A program made the position numbers and the translations under genes. DNA of 32,564 nucleotides, taken from assembly GCF_001421435.1 (NCBI RefSeq), contig NZ_LMKA01000083.1, positions 1-32,564 of the forward strand, written 5' to 3'. Below, one piece after another: positions 16,432 through 24,500 of this stretch. Every line of letters begins with the position of its first letter. Position 1 is the stretch's first letter. A model generated the notes under the pieces. The model did not search any database and was not told where the DNA came from. It saw nothing but the letters and a program-made list of their open reading frames with translations. This DNA comes from Chryseobacterium sp. Leaf201 (GTDB lineage: Bacteria; Bacteroidota; Bacteroidia; Flavobacteriales; Weeksellaceae).

Positions 16432-17202
16432 TTACTGATGTTCTTTCCAAAGCCGGGTAAAAGAAATAAAGTCTGCAACACTCAGTTCTTCCGCTCTTTT
16501 ATCCATGAATTCATGATCTTTCAATGCTTCCGGAATCTGCAGAATCTTTAAGGCGTTGGACAGTTTCTTTCTCCTCTGATTAAACCCTGCCTTCACAATC
16601 TGTTTGAATAACACTTCATTGCCTGCCAGTCCTTCTTTCGGATTCCTTGTCAGCCTGATCACCCCGGACTTTACTTTCGGAGGAGGGTTAAATACATTTT
16701 CATGAACGGTAAATAAATAGGAAGTATCGTAATACGCCTGGATCAGAACCGTCAGGATGCCATAATCTTTGGTCCTAGGAACCGCAGCCGTCCTTTCGGC
16801 AACTTCCTTCTGAAACATACCAACCATTTCAGGGATAAGCTCATAATAATCTATGATCTTGAACAGGATCTGTGAAGAAATATTATACGGGAAATTCCCG
16901 ATAATAGCGATCTGTTCTCCCTGGGTAAACTGAAAATCCTGTTTAAGGAAATCTCCCGAAAAACTTTCTGCCGTTATTTTAGGATAGTTGTTTTTCAGGT
17001 ATTCAATAGACTCGTTGTCAATTTCTGCGAGGTAGATGTGCTGGTCTTTTTCCAGCAGGTATTTGGTGAGGACACCCATTCCGGGGCCTACTTCCATGGT
17101 ATTGCGGTAGCCTTCGAAACTCAGGCCTTCTACAATATTTCTTGCGATGTTTTCATCTGTCAGAAAGTGCTGACCCAGATGCTTTTTTGCTTTTACACTC
17201 AA
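16432..17202 (-). CDS. rsmA: 16S rRNA (adenine1518-N6/adenine1519-N6)-dimethyltransferase
   Basis: A 256-residue KsgA/RsmA methyltransferase that dimethylates two adjacent adenines in helix 45 of 16S rRNA, a late step in 30S assembly. Visible motifs: KAKKHLGQHFLTDENIA (4-20), SAM-binding GPGMG (39-43), the acidic AEID (59-62) and catalytic NFPY (103-106), here Phe where many members have Leu. The C-terminal NQRRKKLSNALK helix is also typical. The start codon is TTG (17200-17202): no ATG, GTG or other TTG is seen between it and an in-frame stop upstream, and the N-terminus SVKAKKHLGQHF is the usual one. Divergent from ftsX across 91 bp. Confidence 0.96.
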   Translation of the reverse strand: MSVKAKKHLGQHFLTDENIARNIVEGLSFEGYRNTMEVGPGMGVLTKYLLEKDQHIYLAEIDNESIEYLKNNYPKITAESFSGDFLKQDFQFTQGEQIAIIGNFPYNISSQILFKIIDYYELIPEMVGMFQKEVAERTAAVPRTKDYGILTVLIQAYYDTSYLFTVHENVFNPPPKVKSGVIRLTRNPKEGLAGNEVLFKQIVKAGFNQRRKKLSNALKILQIPEALKDHEFMDKRAEELSVADFISFTRLWKEHQ

Positions 17203-17293
17203 TATCTTTATGATTTTATTAACAGTGATTTTCTCTTTTTCGTTCCCAAATTTCGGAAGTTTTTTTCTATTTTAGCCAAAAATTTTAATATTA

Positions 17294-18193
17294 ATGGCTA
17301 AATCTGTAGATGAGTTCAATAAGAAAAGGCTTAGGTCTAGCAATATTACAGTAGTGATAAGTATTGCCTTAGTGTTATTTTTGCTAGGATTAATGGGACT
17401 TATCCTGATTAATGCCCAGAAATATTCCGATTATATCAAGGAACAGCTGGTGGTAAATGCATATTTTGATGAAAACTATGATGCAAAGGATTCTGTAAAA
17501 ATTGCGAAGATGGAAGCTGAGGTATACAAGGAAATCCAGACTTTGGCCCCGGTAAAAAAAGCAACCTATATCACCAGGGAAATGGCCTCGCAGGAAGCCA
17601 AAAAAAGCATGGGGATTGACACGGATGCACTTTTCGAAGAAAATATCTTCCCTTCATCTATAGAAATTGCCCTGAAACCCGAATATGTAGACCCTGCAAA
17701 AATTGATTCTGCCTTAAAGGTGATCAAAGCTGTTCCGGGAATCATTGATGTAAAGAATGACAGTACCTTAATGGTGGATGTCTACAATAACCTGAGCAGA
17801 ATCCTGAAGTGGATCTTAGGTTTTTCCGTATTGTTTTTAATTTTGGCGGTGGTACTGATCAACAATTCCATCCGTCTGAAAATATTCTCCAAAAGATTTA
17901 TCATTAAAACCATGCAGCTGGTGGGCGCAAAAAGGAGGTTTATCCTTAAGCCGTTCATCATAGAAGCGGTAATTCTGGGAGCTATCGGTTCATTGATAGG
18001 ACTTCTGGCCTTATTTGGCGTATGGTATTATTTTACAAGCCAGATCGGGTCTGCCTTCGTACAGGATACCAACCAGTATTTCTGGCTGGTGCTGCTGATC
18101 ATCGGAGTAGGTGTTCTTATTACCGTCCTGAGTACCATCGTGGCTACCTGGAGGTTCCTGAGATCAAATGTTGACGACTTATACTATTCTTAA
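17294..18193 (+). CDS. ftsX: Cell division ABC-transporter-like permease FtsX
   Basis: A 299-residue membrane protein with FtsX layout. There is a cytoplasmic N-terminus and TM1 (about 19-41), then a periplasmic domain of about 130 residues (45-170). TM2 (about 173-195) is followed by a basic coupling loop with the MQLVGAKRRFI motif (about 210-220), and TM3 and TM4 lie near 223-245 and 263-287. FtsX works with the ATPase FtsE to activate peptidoglycan hydrolases during division; ftsE is not in this window. Followed after 2 bp by the DUF3098 gene and then uppP and truB, a flavobacterial envelope/translation cluster. Confidence 0.93.
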   Translation: MAKSVDEFNKKRLRSSNITVVISIALVLFLLGLMGLILINAQKYSDYIKEQLVVNAYFDENYDAKDSVKIAKMEAEVYKEIQTLAPVKKATYITREMASQEAKKSMGIDTDALFEENIFPSSIEIALKPEYVDPAKIDSALKVIKAVPGIIDVKNDSTLMVDVYNNLSRILKWILGFSVLFLILAVVLINNSIRLKIFSKRFIIKTMQLVGAKRRFILKPFIIEAVILGAIGSLIGLLALFGVWYYFTSQIGSAFVQDTNQYFWLVLLIIGVGVLITVLSTIVATWRFLRSNVDDLYYS

Positions 18194-18195
18194 CA

Positions 18196-18495
18196 ATGAG
18201 CAAAAAAACAAATAAATTTTCGGCTGACAGCTTCGGGAAGCAAACCGCTGAAGCTCCGAAGGAAAACACTTTCTATTTTGGGAAACAAAACTTTAAGTGG
18301 ATGCTGATCGGTTTTGCATGTATTGTGGTAGGTTTCCTTCTTATGATGGGGCCCGATGCCAATACCGTAGACGGGAAATACGACCCGAATTCCTGGAATG
18401 ACGGTATTTTTTCCATCCGCAGAATCAGAATTGCACCGATGTTCGTGGTGGTAGGTTTTGCGATTGAAGTATATGCGATTTTAAAAAGAAAATAA
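18196..18495 (+). CDS. DUF3098 domain-containing small membrane protein
   Basis: 99 residues with a polar N-terminus of about 30 residues (FYFGKQNFKWM just before the first helix), a membrane helix (about 34-52, GFACIVVGFLLMMG), a short loop with YDPNSWNDGIFS and a second helix (about 76-95). This is the pattern of DUF3098 proteins, which usually sit just after ftsX in Bacteroidota. It starts 2 bp after ftsX, so co-translation and a shared role at the division site are plausible but unproven. Confidence 0.88.
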   Translation: MSKKTNKFSADSFGKQTAEAPKENTFYFGKQNFKWMLIGFACIVVGFLLMMGPDANTVDGKYDPNSWNDGIFSIRRIRIAPMFVVVGFAIEVYAILKRK

Positions 18496-18512
18496 TAATT
18501 AATACAATTTTT

Positions 18513-18576
18513 TAGAGATTAAAAAATTCGGGAATTTAGAACGTAAGGTCTGGATTTCTCAATTTCTTAATCTCTA
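18513..18576. promoter_or_regulatory. Long inverted repeat between the DUF3098 gene and uppP
   Basis: Arms 18513-18528 and 18561-18576 pair over 15 of 16 positions (TAGAGATTAA/TTAATCTCTA, one A-C mismatch, then five more pairs) around a 32-nt loop. The right arm is followed by TTTTTAT. It could be an AT-rich terminator or attenuator for ftsX-DUF3098, or an mRNA structure in the uppP leader. Confidence 0.55.
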
Positions 18577-18591
18577 TTTTTATACATCATT

Positions 18592-19410
18592 ATGGATTTA
18601 TTCAAAGCAATACTCATTGCCATTATCGAAGGTCTTACAGAATATCTTCCTATTTCTTCCACTGCACACATGGGTTTTACGGCCAGTCTTTTAGGGTTGC
18701 CGGAAGATGAATTTCTGAAGATGTTTCAGGTTTCCATTCAGTTTGGGGCCATACTTTCCGTAGTGGTGGCATACTGGAAAAAGTTCTTTGATTTGAAAAA
18801 TCTGCAGTTTTATTTGAAGTTGGCTTTCGCCGTTATTCCTGCACTGGTATTGGGATATTTGTTTGATGATACCATTGAAGCCGTTCTGGGAAACCAGATT
18901 GCCATTTCTGCCGTTCTGGTTCTTGGCGGGGTCGTGTTATTATTTGCAGACGAATGGTTTAAAAATCCTAAGATTGATGATGAAAAAGGCGTTACCATAA
19001 AAAAAGCAGTGATCATCGGCTTCTGGCAGTGCCTTGCCATGATGCCGGGAACGAGCAGGAGTGCCGCATCCATTATCGGCGGAATGTCTCAGGGACTTAC
19101 CAGAAAAGCGGCCGCAGAGTTCTCATTTTTCCTGGCGGTTCCCACAATGCTGGCGGTTACCGTTTATTCAGTTTTTGTAAAAACGTGGGGCAGAGAGACC
19201 GGAAATCCACAGAAAGGATATGAAATGATCATGGCATCACAGGAACACATTACGGTTTTTATTGTAGGCAATGTAGTGGCGTTTATTGTCGCATTAATTG
19301 CGATCAAAGCATTTATCGGAGTCCTGAATAAATATGGTTTCAAACCATGGGGATGGTACCGTATTTTCGTAGGGATTGCTTTACTGATCTATTTTCAATT
19401 TTTTAAATAG
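18592..19410 (+). CDS. uppP: Undecaprenyl-diphosphatase UppP (BacA)
   Basis: A 272-residue polytopic membrane enzyme that converts undecaprenyl diphosphate to the monophosphate, recycling the lipid carrier for peptidoglycan and other envelope polymers. Both family active-site motifs are intact: EGLTEYLPISSTAH (13-26) and PGTSRS (152-157). About eight hydrophobic helices and the length match the family. It starts 96 bp after the DUF3098 gene, behind a long inverted repeat that may set its expression separately. Loss or excess of this activity changes bacitracin sensitivity in other bacteria. Confidence 0.97.
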   Translation: MDLFKAILIAIIEGLTEYLPISSTAHMGFTASLLGLPEDEFLKMFQVSIQFGAILSVVVAYWKKFFDLKNLQFYLKLAFAVIPALVLGYLFDDTIEAVLGNQIAISAVLVLGGVVLLFADEWFKNPKIDDEKGVTIKKAVIIGFWQCLAMMPGTSRSAASIIGGMSQGLTRKAAAEFSFFLAVPTMLAVTVYSVFVKTWGRETGNPQKGYEMIMASQEHITVFIVGNVVAFIVALIAIKAFIGVLNKYGFKPWGWYRIFVGIALLIYFQFFK

Positions 19411-19437
19411 GAAGCAAGAAGTTTAAAATCACCCTTA

Positions 19438-19464
19438 TCCATTACCTATTACCCATTACTTATA
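19438..19464 (+). repeat. Short degenerate ATTACC tandem tract before truB
   Basis: Four near-copies in a row: CCATTACC, TATTACC, CATTACT, TATAA. A minor low-complexity tract in the 59-bp uppP-truB gap, ending 5 bp before the truB start. Confidence 0.4.
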
Positions 19465-19469
19465 AATTA

Positions 19470-20174
19470 ATGACAGCTGAAGATCTACAATCAGGACATA
19501 TATTTTTACTGGACAAGCCTTTGGATTGGACCTCTTTTCAGGCGGTCAATAAAATGAAATACAAGCTCAGGCGGGAATTTAACCTTCCTAAGAAATTCAA
19601 AATCGGGCATGCCGGAACCCTTGATCCCAGGGCAACCGGACTTTTAATTGTCTGCTGCGGGAAATTCACCAAAAAGATCCCTGAAATCCAGGATGCTCCC
19701 AAAGAATACTGGACAGAAATTAAGATAGGGGTACAGACTGAATCTTACGATACTGAAAAACCGGAAATCCTCCATCAGGACATCTCGCATATCACAGAAG
19801 ACCAGATTAAAGCAGCTCTTGAAAAGTTTATCGGAGAAATTGATCAGACGCCGCCTGTTTTTTCTGCGATTAAAATTGACGGTAAAAGAGCCTATGATTT
19901 AGCAAGAGCCGGAACTGAAGTGGAAATGAAATCCCGTAAAACAACGATTTTATATATTCAGGATATAAACATACACCTGCCGTTGATAAGTTTTACGGTA
20001 GGCTGCTCAAAAGGAACCTATATCCGAAGCCTGGCGCATGATATCGGACAGGAACTGGGCGTAGGCGCTTACCTTACCCAGTTAAGAAGGACAAAAATAG
20101 GGGATTATGCCATTGAAAATGCAACAGCTGATTTCCTGGACAATGATTTCAGGTTTGAAAATGATAAAAATTAA
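19470..20174 (+). CDS. truB: tRNA pseudouridine(55) synthase TruB
   Basis: A 234-residue enzyme making pseudouridine 55 in the T-loop of tRNAs. The catalytic Asp is D52 in GHAGTLDPRATGLL (46-59). Other TruB marks are LLDKPLDWTSF (13-23), PPVFSAIKIDGKRAYDLAR (about 128-146) and CSKGTYIRSLAHDIG (about 177-191). It lacks the C-terminal PUA domain of longer TruB proteins, as is usual in Bacteroidota. It starts 59 bp after uppP and is followed after 3 bp by the barrel-like gene. Confidence 0.97.
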   Translation: MTAEDLQSGHIFLLDKPLDWTSFQAVNKMKYKLRREFNLPKKFKIGHAGTLDPRATGLLIVCCGKFTKKIPEIQDAPKEYWTEIKIGVQTESYDTEKPEILHQDISHITEDQIKAALEKFIGEIDQTPPVFSAIKIDGKRAYDLARAGTEVEMKSRKTTILYIQDINIHLPLISFTVGCSKGTYIRSLAHDIGQELGVGAYLTQLRRTKIGDYAIENATADFLDNDFRFENDKN

Positions 20175-20177
20175 TAT

Positions 20178-20747
20178 ATGAAAAATATATTTCTACTGAT
20201 TTCTTTCTGCAGTTCCCTGCTGTTTTTCTCTCAGGAAACAGCATCGAAGCCGGTAATGGGATTTTACTTCAATCCTTCAGCGCATGTAGGATTCAACTTG
20301 GCAAGAGAAAAAGAAGTTCCCAACACAACCCAATATATCGAGTCCCAACCCCCGAGAAAGCTCACCTATGGAGTCACTGCCATCGGCGGATATCATTTTT
20401 TTCCGAATTTTGCTTTGGGAACCGGCCTCAGATACAGTTTTATAGAAGATAATTACCATTTGGTTTATTTTGTTATTCAGCCTAAAATTATTTTTAGCCC
20501 GGGAGACCGTCCGTTTTTCATTGAGCTGAATTACGGTAAACAGCTTAATAATGCGGTTGTTTCCGATTCTGAATTCTGGGGAGCCAGACTGGGGATCCAG
20601 GTTTCTTATTCTAAAAGGCTGAGCCAGGAAGGCGGTGTGGTTTTGGAAGGTCATAAATTAGGGGGTGTCAATCCTTTTTTTATCGGGTTGAGCTACGGAA
20701 TTACTATTTTCAGCAATAAAAATTATACCGGTTACGGAGAAGATTAA
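20178..20747 (+). CDS. Predicted small outer-membrane beta-barrel protein
   Basis: 189 residues. A signal peptide (about 1-19, LLISFCSSLLFFSQ) is followed by alternating aromatic/hydrophobic strands typical of small 8-strand barrels: MGFYFNPSAHVGFNLA, LTYGVTAIGGYHFF, FALGTGLRYSF, FVIQPKIIF, FFIELNYGKQL, FWGARLGIQVSYSK and FFIGLSYGITIFSN. It is not a named family I can identify; it is similar in style to PorT-like/outer-membrane beta-barrel domain proteins. It is tightly packed between truB (3 bp) and the pseudouridine synthase (stop and start overlap by one base), so it is translated from the same mRNA. Confidence 0.75.
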   Translation: MKNIFLLISFCSSLLFFSQETASKPVMGFYFNPSAHVGFNLAREKEVPNTTQYIESQPPRKLTYGVTAIGGYHFFPNFALGTGLRYSFIEDNYHLVYFVIQPKIIFSPGDRPFFIELNYGKQLNNAVVSDSEFWGARLGIQVSYSKRLSQEGGVVLEGHKLGGVNPFFIGLSYGITIFSNKNYTGYGED

Positions 20748-21469
20748 TGGAAAAAACACGGATTAATAAATATTTGTCGGAAGCAGGATACTGCTCAAGA
20801 AGAGCAGCTGATAAACTGCTGGAAGAAGGAAGAATTACAGTGAACGGAACAGTTCCTGAAATGGGGACGAAAGTTTCTGACGAAGATGTGATAGAGGTGG
20901 ACGGAAAACCCATCCGCGACCCGGAAGAAAAACATGTGTACATTGCTTTCAATAAACCTGTAGGCATTGTGTGTACTACCGATACCAAGCGTGAACAGAA
21001 CAATATCATCGAATATATTAACCATCCCAAAAGGATCTTTCCGATCGGAAGACTGGATAAGCCGAGTGAAGGTTTGATTCTTCTGACCAGCGACGGTGAT
21101 ATCGTCAATAAGATTCTGCGTTCAAGGAATAACCACGGAAAAGAATACATCGTGAGAGTAGATAGACCGCTTACGCCGAAGTTTCTGGATAAGATGCGCA
21201 ACGGCGTTCCGATCCTGGATACAGTGACCAAAAAATGTGAAGTGGAAAAAATCGATGAGATGAATTTCCGGATTGTACTGACCCAGGGGCTGAACCGCCA
21301 GATCCGAAGGATGTGCGAATATCTCGGCTACGAAGTAAAAAAACTGAAACGCATCCGTGTTCTGAACATTAAACTTGATCTTCCTGTAGGGAAGTGGAGA
21401 GACCTTACCGAAGAAGAGCTCGCCACGTTAAATAAAATGCTGGAAGGGTCCAGTAAGACCTTTGACTGA
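20747..21469 (+). CDS. rluF: 23S rRNA pseudouridine synthase, RluF-like
   Basis: 240 residues: an N-terminal S4 RNA-binding domain (3-50, INKYLSEAGYCSRRAADKLL) and an RsuA/RluB/E/F catalytic domain with the GRLD motif at 101-104 (catalytic D104). The stretch NKILRSRNNHGKEYIVRVD and the segment VPILDTVTKKCEV match RluF rather than RsuA or RluB, as does QGLNRQIRRMCEYLGYEVKKL. RluF modifies U2604 (E. coli numbering) of 23S rRNA. It lacks the basic C-terminal tail of E. coli RluF. The ATG shares one base with the TAA of the upstream gene, a sign of translational coupling. A strong terminator follows, ending the run. Confidence 0.9.
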   Translation: MEKTRINKYLSEAGYCSRRAADKLLEEGRITVNGTVPEMGTKVSDEDVIEVDGKPIRDPEEKHVYIAFNKPVGIVCTTDTKREQNNIIEYINHPKRIFPIGRLDKPSEGLILLTSDGDIVNKILRSRNNHGKEYIVRVDRPLTPKFLDKMRNGVPILDTVTKKCEVEKIDEMNFRIVLTQGLNRQIRRMCEYLGYEVKKLKRIRVLNIKLDLPVGKWRDLTEEELATLNKMLEGSSKTFD

Positions 21470-21473
21470 CAGG

Positions 21474-21514
21474 AATAACCTTGTCAGGATTTGGAACCCT
21501 GACAAGGTTATTTT
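21474..21514. terminator. Bidirectional terminator between rluF and the HhH gene
   Basis: A 13-bp perfect stem (21476-21488 with 21498-21510, TAACCTTGTCAGG/CCTGACAAGGTTA) and a 9-nt loop, followed by TTTT. It lies directly between converging stops. Confidence 0.9.
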
Positions 21515-22818
21515 CATTTTAAATACAGTTTCATTCTCATTTCATATTCCGGCTTCACTTTTAGAAGCTTCCAGATTTTTCTTTCATCCTTTTCGCTGAT
21601 GCGGTAAAAAATAATCTTATCGGCAGAATATTTAAAATACGGATGGTTTTTCAGCCAATCTTCCGGAGCTTCTGTTAAAGTGTATCTTGGGACATCGGCG
21701 GTATTCAGCGGTGCTGTGGAAAGAAGTTTTTTTACCAGTTCCGTATCAATATTGTAAGTCGTCAGGATTTGCTCTTTGTTTATAAATCCGCCCAGCTTTC
21801 TCCTGAACCCGATAATGGACCCGGCACTTCTTTCATCCAGCCCGAATTCCAGAAGCTGCTTAAACGTAATGGTATTAAGATCTGTTTTTGAGAAATCTGT
21901 CTTTTCCTGCTGTACTGGAGTTTTCTGAACAGGACTATTAGTAATTGTTGACGGATTCAGCTGTATAAACGGTTTAAGCTCCACAAACTTTTCAGCAGAA
22001 ATCACAAAACATCTTTCGATATCTTCCAGGCTTTTAAAGCTGCCTCTCAGGTTCCGGTCCCTGTAATTGATGATCGTCTGGGCCTGCTTATCAGAGAAAC
22101 CGAAAGATTTCCATCCTTCAAGATCTGTGGTGTTGGGGTCAAAGGGATGATACTGAGCTTTTGTCTTATGGGAACCGAACGTTTTCGGATAGCGGCTGAA
22201 GCTGTCAGGTGTTTTTTCCGGGAGCATCAGGTAAGGCGAAAGCATGTTATAATTTTCTTCATTGATGATAAAACATTCCTTAAACTTTTCTTTGCTTACA
22301 AAACTTCCGCCCAGGAAACTTTTATATTTCAGGATCGCGGCGGCCTGCCTTTCACTGAAGCCCATTTTCACCCAGTCATTTGCTGTATAATGATCAGGAT
22401 TGAATTTTCCGGAAATGCTGATCGATGTTTTTCCGAAGGCGGTAAAGTTCTTTGATTTAGCGTCCTTATTGCTTTCCGGAAGAAGAATATAATCATTCAG
22501 TTCACCGAATTTTTCTTCTGAAACTGCAAAACATTTTTTAAACTGTTCTTTGGAAAGGAACTTTCCGCCCACTATTTTTTTATAATTGAGGATGGTTGCC
22601 GTTTGCTTTTCGGTAAATCCCAGGTTCTGCCATTGTTTTTCATCCAGTTCATTGGGATCAAATTCCGTAAGATGCAGCAGCGTCGAAGCAGGATCGGATG
22701 TTATAAATTTTACTTCGGGGAAATCTTCTTTTTCCGTACCGGTATAATTCTGAAAGGCAAAGAGAATAATCAGGATCATTCCCATGAAGGCCAGCTTTTG
22801 GTAATATGTTTTTTTCAT
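21514..22818 (-). CDS. Membrane-anchored protein with tandem helix-hairpin-helix (ComEA-like) repeats
   Basis: 434 residues. A single N-terminal membrane segment (about 8-25, LAFMGMILIILFAFQNY) is followed by four clear repeats of about 60-75 residues. Each has an FDPN/DLN-type start, a helix ending LGF or MGF, an ILNYKK-type helix, GG-F-SKE and an FKKCFAVSEEKF-type helix. A fifth degenerate copy ends the protein. These are ComEA-type HhH motifs, which in DNA-uptake proteins bind double-stranded DNA without sequence preference. Three to four copies outside the membrane is more than classic one-copy ComEA. The role may be DNA binding in the periplasm or protein contact; not known. Transcribed in the same direction as the MerR-type gene upstream. 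Confidence 0.85.
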   Translation of the reverse strand: MKKTYYQKLAFMGMILIILFAFQNYTGTEKEDFPEVKFITSDPASTLLHLTEFDPNELDEKQWQNLGFTEKQTATILNYKKIVGGKFLSKEQFKKCFAVSEEKFGELNDYILLPESNKDAKSKNFTAFGKTSISISGKFNPDHYTANDWVKMGFSERQAAAILKYKSFLGGSFVSKEKFKECFIINEENYNMLSPYLMLPEKTPDSFSRYPKTFGSHKTKAQYHPFDPNTTDLEGWKSFGFSDKQAQTIINYRDRNLRGSFKSLEDIERCFVISAEKFVELKPFIQLNPSTITNSPVQKTPVQQEKTDFSKTDLNTITFKQLLEFGLDERSAGSIIGFRRKLGGFINKEQILTTYNIDTELVKKLLSTAPLNTADVPRYTLTEAPEDWLKNHPYFKYSADKIIFYRISEKDERKIWKLLKVKPEYEMRMKLYLK

Positions 22819-22871
22819 GCCTAAACTTAACCATTATAGCAGGCATTAACAATAAGTCCATAGCAATTGAA

Positions 22872-22927
22872 TTATTTCAGTCTATATATTCAGTTTAAAT
22901 GATTTAAAATATAAACTGCTGAAATAA
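22872..22927. promoter_or_regulatory. Nested inverted repeats between the merR-type and HhH genes
   Basis: The outer arms TTATTTCAG/CTGAAATAA (22872-22880, 22919-22927) enclose inner arms CAGTTTA/TAAACTG (22891-22897, 22912-22918). Together they make a composite AT-rich hairpin 20 bp past the stop of the MerR-type gene and 54 bp before the HhH start. It lacks a U-tract on the minus strand, so it is more likely an operator or mRNA structure than a terminator. Confidence 0.4.
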
Positions 22928-22946
22928 AACGGATTAAAATTTTTAA

Positions 22947-23291
22947 CTATTCGCTGTCTTTCTCTACCAGGGAATCTTTCAGTTTCAGAAGCTCGGCCTT
23001 TACAAATTCAAGCCTGTCGATAAGCGTAATGGTTTCAGAGATCCTGCTGTTGGTGGTAAGGGCAACTTTAGCGCCATCCAGCGTGTAGCCTTTTTCTTTA
23101 ACCAGATGGTAGATCATCTGGAGGTTTTTAATATCTTCCGGAGTAAAATACCGGTTGCCTTTCTTATTTTTCTTAGGCTTTATGATCGGAAATTCCTGCT
23201 CCCAATACCGTATCAGCGAAGCGTTGACATCAAATGCCTTGGCCACTTCTCCTATGGAATAATACAGTTTATCGGGTAAATTGATCTTCAT
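22947..23291 (-). CDS. MerR family transcriptional regulator
   Basis: 114 residues. The winged-helix DNA-binding part is residues 9-76: YYSIGEVAKAFDVNASLIRYWEQEFP, then the NRYFTPEDIKNLQMI wing/helix and LVKEKGYTLDGAK. A coiled-coil dimerisation helix follows (about 85-114). It lacks Cys residues and any effector-binding domain, so it is not a metal sensor of the classic MerR kind. Such short members are common in Bacteroidota; their targets are unknown. A -7 element lies about 18 bp upstream of the start. Confidence 0.93.
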   Translation of the reverse strand: MKINLPDKLYYSIGEVAKAFDVNASLIRYWEQEFPIIKPKKNKKGNRYFTPEDIKNLQMIYHLVKEKGYTLDGAKVALTTNSRISETITLIDRLEFVKAELLKLKDSLVEKDSE

Positions 23292-23308
23292 TGTCAGAAT
23301 CTAATCTT

Positions 23309-23316
23309 CAAAGATA
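23309..23316 (-). promoter_or_regulatory. -7 element (TATCTTTG) for the merR-type gene
   Basis: An exact TAnnTTTG match on the minus strand (CAAAGATA on the plus), 17 bp upstream of the start. A TTG lies about 22 bp further upstream as a possible -33. The rest of the 218-bp divergent gap to the SMP-30 gene shows no clear motif. Confidence 0.55.
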
Positions 23317-23509
23317 AATATTTTTTAAATTTCAGGATCAATACAATATAGAAAAAGTGAGTTTTAGCTGATCATTAGGTTAACTTACAGACAGACCAAG
23401 AGCAATATTCAGCATTATTAAAGAATCAACAGCTCAGGATTTTTTAATTGGATTGCGGTTCCAAAACGGGAAATAGTCGTAAATTGTATGCTTTAAAATA
23501 GAATGAAGT

Positions 23510-24403
23510 ATGAAAAATATCCTGCGTACGGGCTATATTGGTTTGGTTTTCGTATTGGTTAACTGCCAATCATTAAATACCAGAAATATGTTTTATGAAG
23601 ATCGTAAACCGGAAAGAGTTTCGGATAAGTTCAGTTTTGTAGAAGGTCCGTCTTCGGATAAAGAAGGAAATGTATACTTTACAGACCAGCCCAACGACAA
23701 GATTTACTATTGGGACTGGAAAACCAATACCGTGAATGAGTTTATGAGCCAGACAGGCCGGGCCAACGGGATGCATTTTGATAAAGACGGTTATCTTATT
23801 ACCTGTTCCGACCATAAAGGGGAAATCTGGAAAATTTCAAAAGATAAAAAAACCGAGGTCCTGCTGAATCATTTTGAGGGCAAAAGACTGAACGGCCCCA
23901 ATGATATCTGGAATGATGCCCACGGCGGCATGTATTTTACGGATCCCTTGTATGAAAGAGACTACTGGGTAGATTTCAAGCAGGAAACGCCGCATAAAAG
24001 CCTTTATTACAGAAGTAAAGAAGGTGAAGTAAAAAAAATAGAAACGTTTACACAGCCTAACGGGATTATAGGAAGCGAAAAGTTTAAAAAGCTCTATGTT
24101 TCCGATATTGATGCCGGCAAAACCTACGAATATGATATTTTGGAAGAAGGAAAATTATCCGAAAAGAAGCTGTTCTGTGAAATGGGTTCAGACGGGATGA
24201 CACTGGACAAGCACGGAAACCTTTACCTGACAGGCGACGGTGTGCATGTTTTTAACCGTGAAGGGCAGAAGATCCACCATATTCCAATCAATGAAGACTG
24301 GACTTCCAATGTAACGTTCGGCGGGGAGAACCATGATATACTCTTTATTACGGCATCAAAATCAGTATATACCTTGCCTACAAAAGTAAAAGGCGTAAAA
24401 TAA
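23510..24403 (+). CDS. SMP-30/gluconolactonase/LRE family lipoprotein
   Basis: A 297-residue six-bladed beta-propeller of the SMP-30/gluconolactonase family; members are metal-dependent lactonases or related hydrolases. The residues that bind the metal in the family are visible: E45 (FVEGPSSD), N131 (NGPND), N184 (QPNG) and D228 (GSDGM). The N-terminus (LVFVLVNC, Cys19) looks like a lipoprotein signal, so the enzyme is probably tethered to the envelope rather than cytosolic. It is transcribed alone, divergent from the MerR-type gene and closed by a terminator. The sugar lactone substrate cannot be told from sequence. Confidence 0.9.
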   Translation: MKNILRTGYIGLVFVLVNCQSLNTRNMFYEDRKPERVSDKFSFVEGPSSDKEGNVYFTDQPNDKIYYWDWKTNTVNEFMSQTGRANGMHFDKDGYLITCSDHKGEIWKISKDKKTEVLLNHFEGKRLNGPNDIWNDAHGGMYFTDPLYERDYWVDFKQETPHKSLYYRSKEGEVKKIETFTQPNGIIGSEKFKKLYVSDIDAGKTYEYDILEEGKLSEKKLFCEMGSDGMTLDKHGNLYLTGDGVHVFNREGQKIHHIPINEDWTSNVTFGGENHDILFITASKSVYTLPTKVKGVK

Positions 24404-24433
24404 AGGTTCAATATTAAAGAGATACTACAAAAT

Positions 24434-24457
24434 AAGCGGGCTGATGCCCGCTTTTAT
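24434..24457. terminator. Terminator between the SMP-30 gene and the DEAD-box helicase
   Basis: Stem AAGCGGGC/GCCCGCTT with TGAT loop, followed by TTAT on the plus strand and preceded by A-rich sequence. It lies 31 bp past the SMP-30 stop, between converging genes. Confidence 0.88.
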
Positions 24458-24500
24458 CGTTAAGTCCAATTAATCATCAGACAAAATTTAAAGATTGCAA

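Noticed and set aside
18513..18576. Inverted repeat considered as a MITE or small transposon remnant.
   Set aside because: No target-site duplication beyond T-runs, and only one copy seen in the window.
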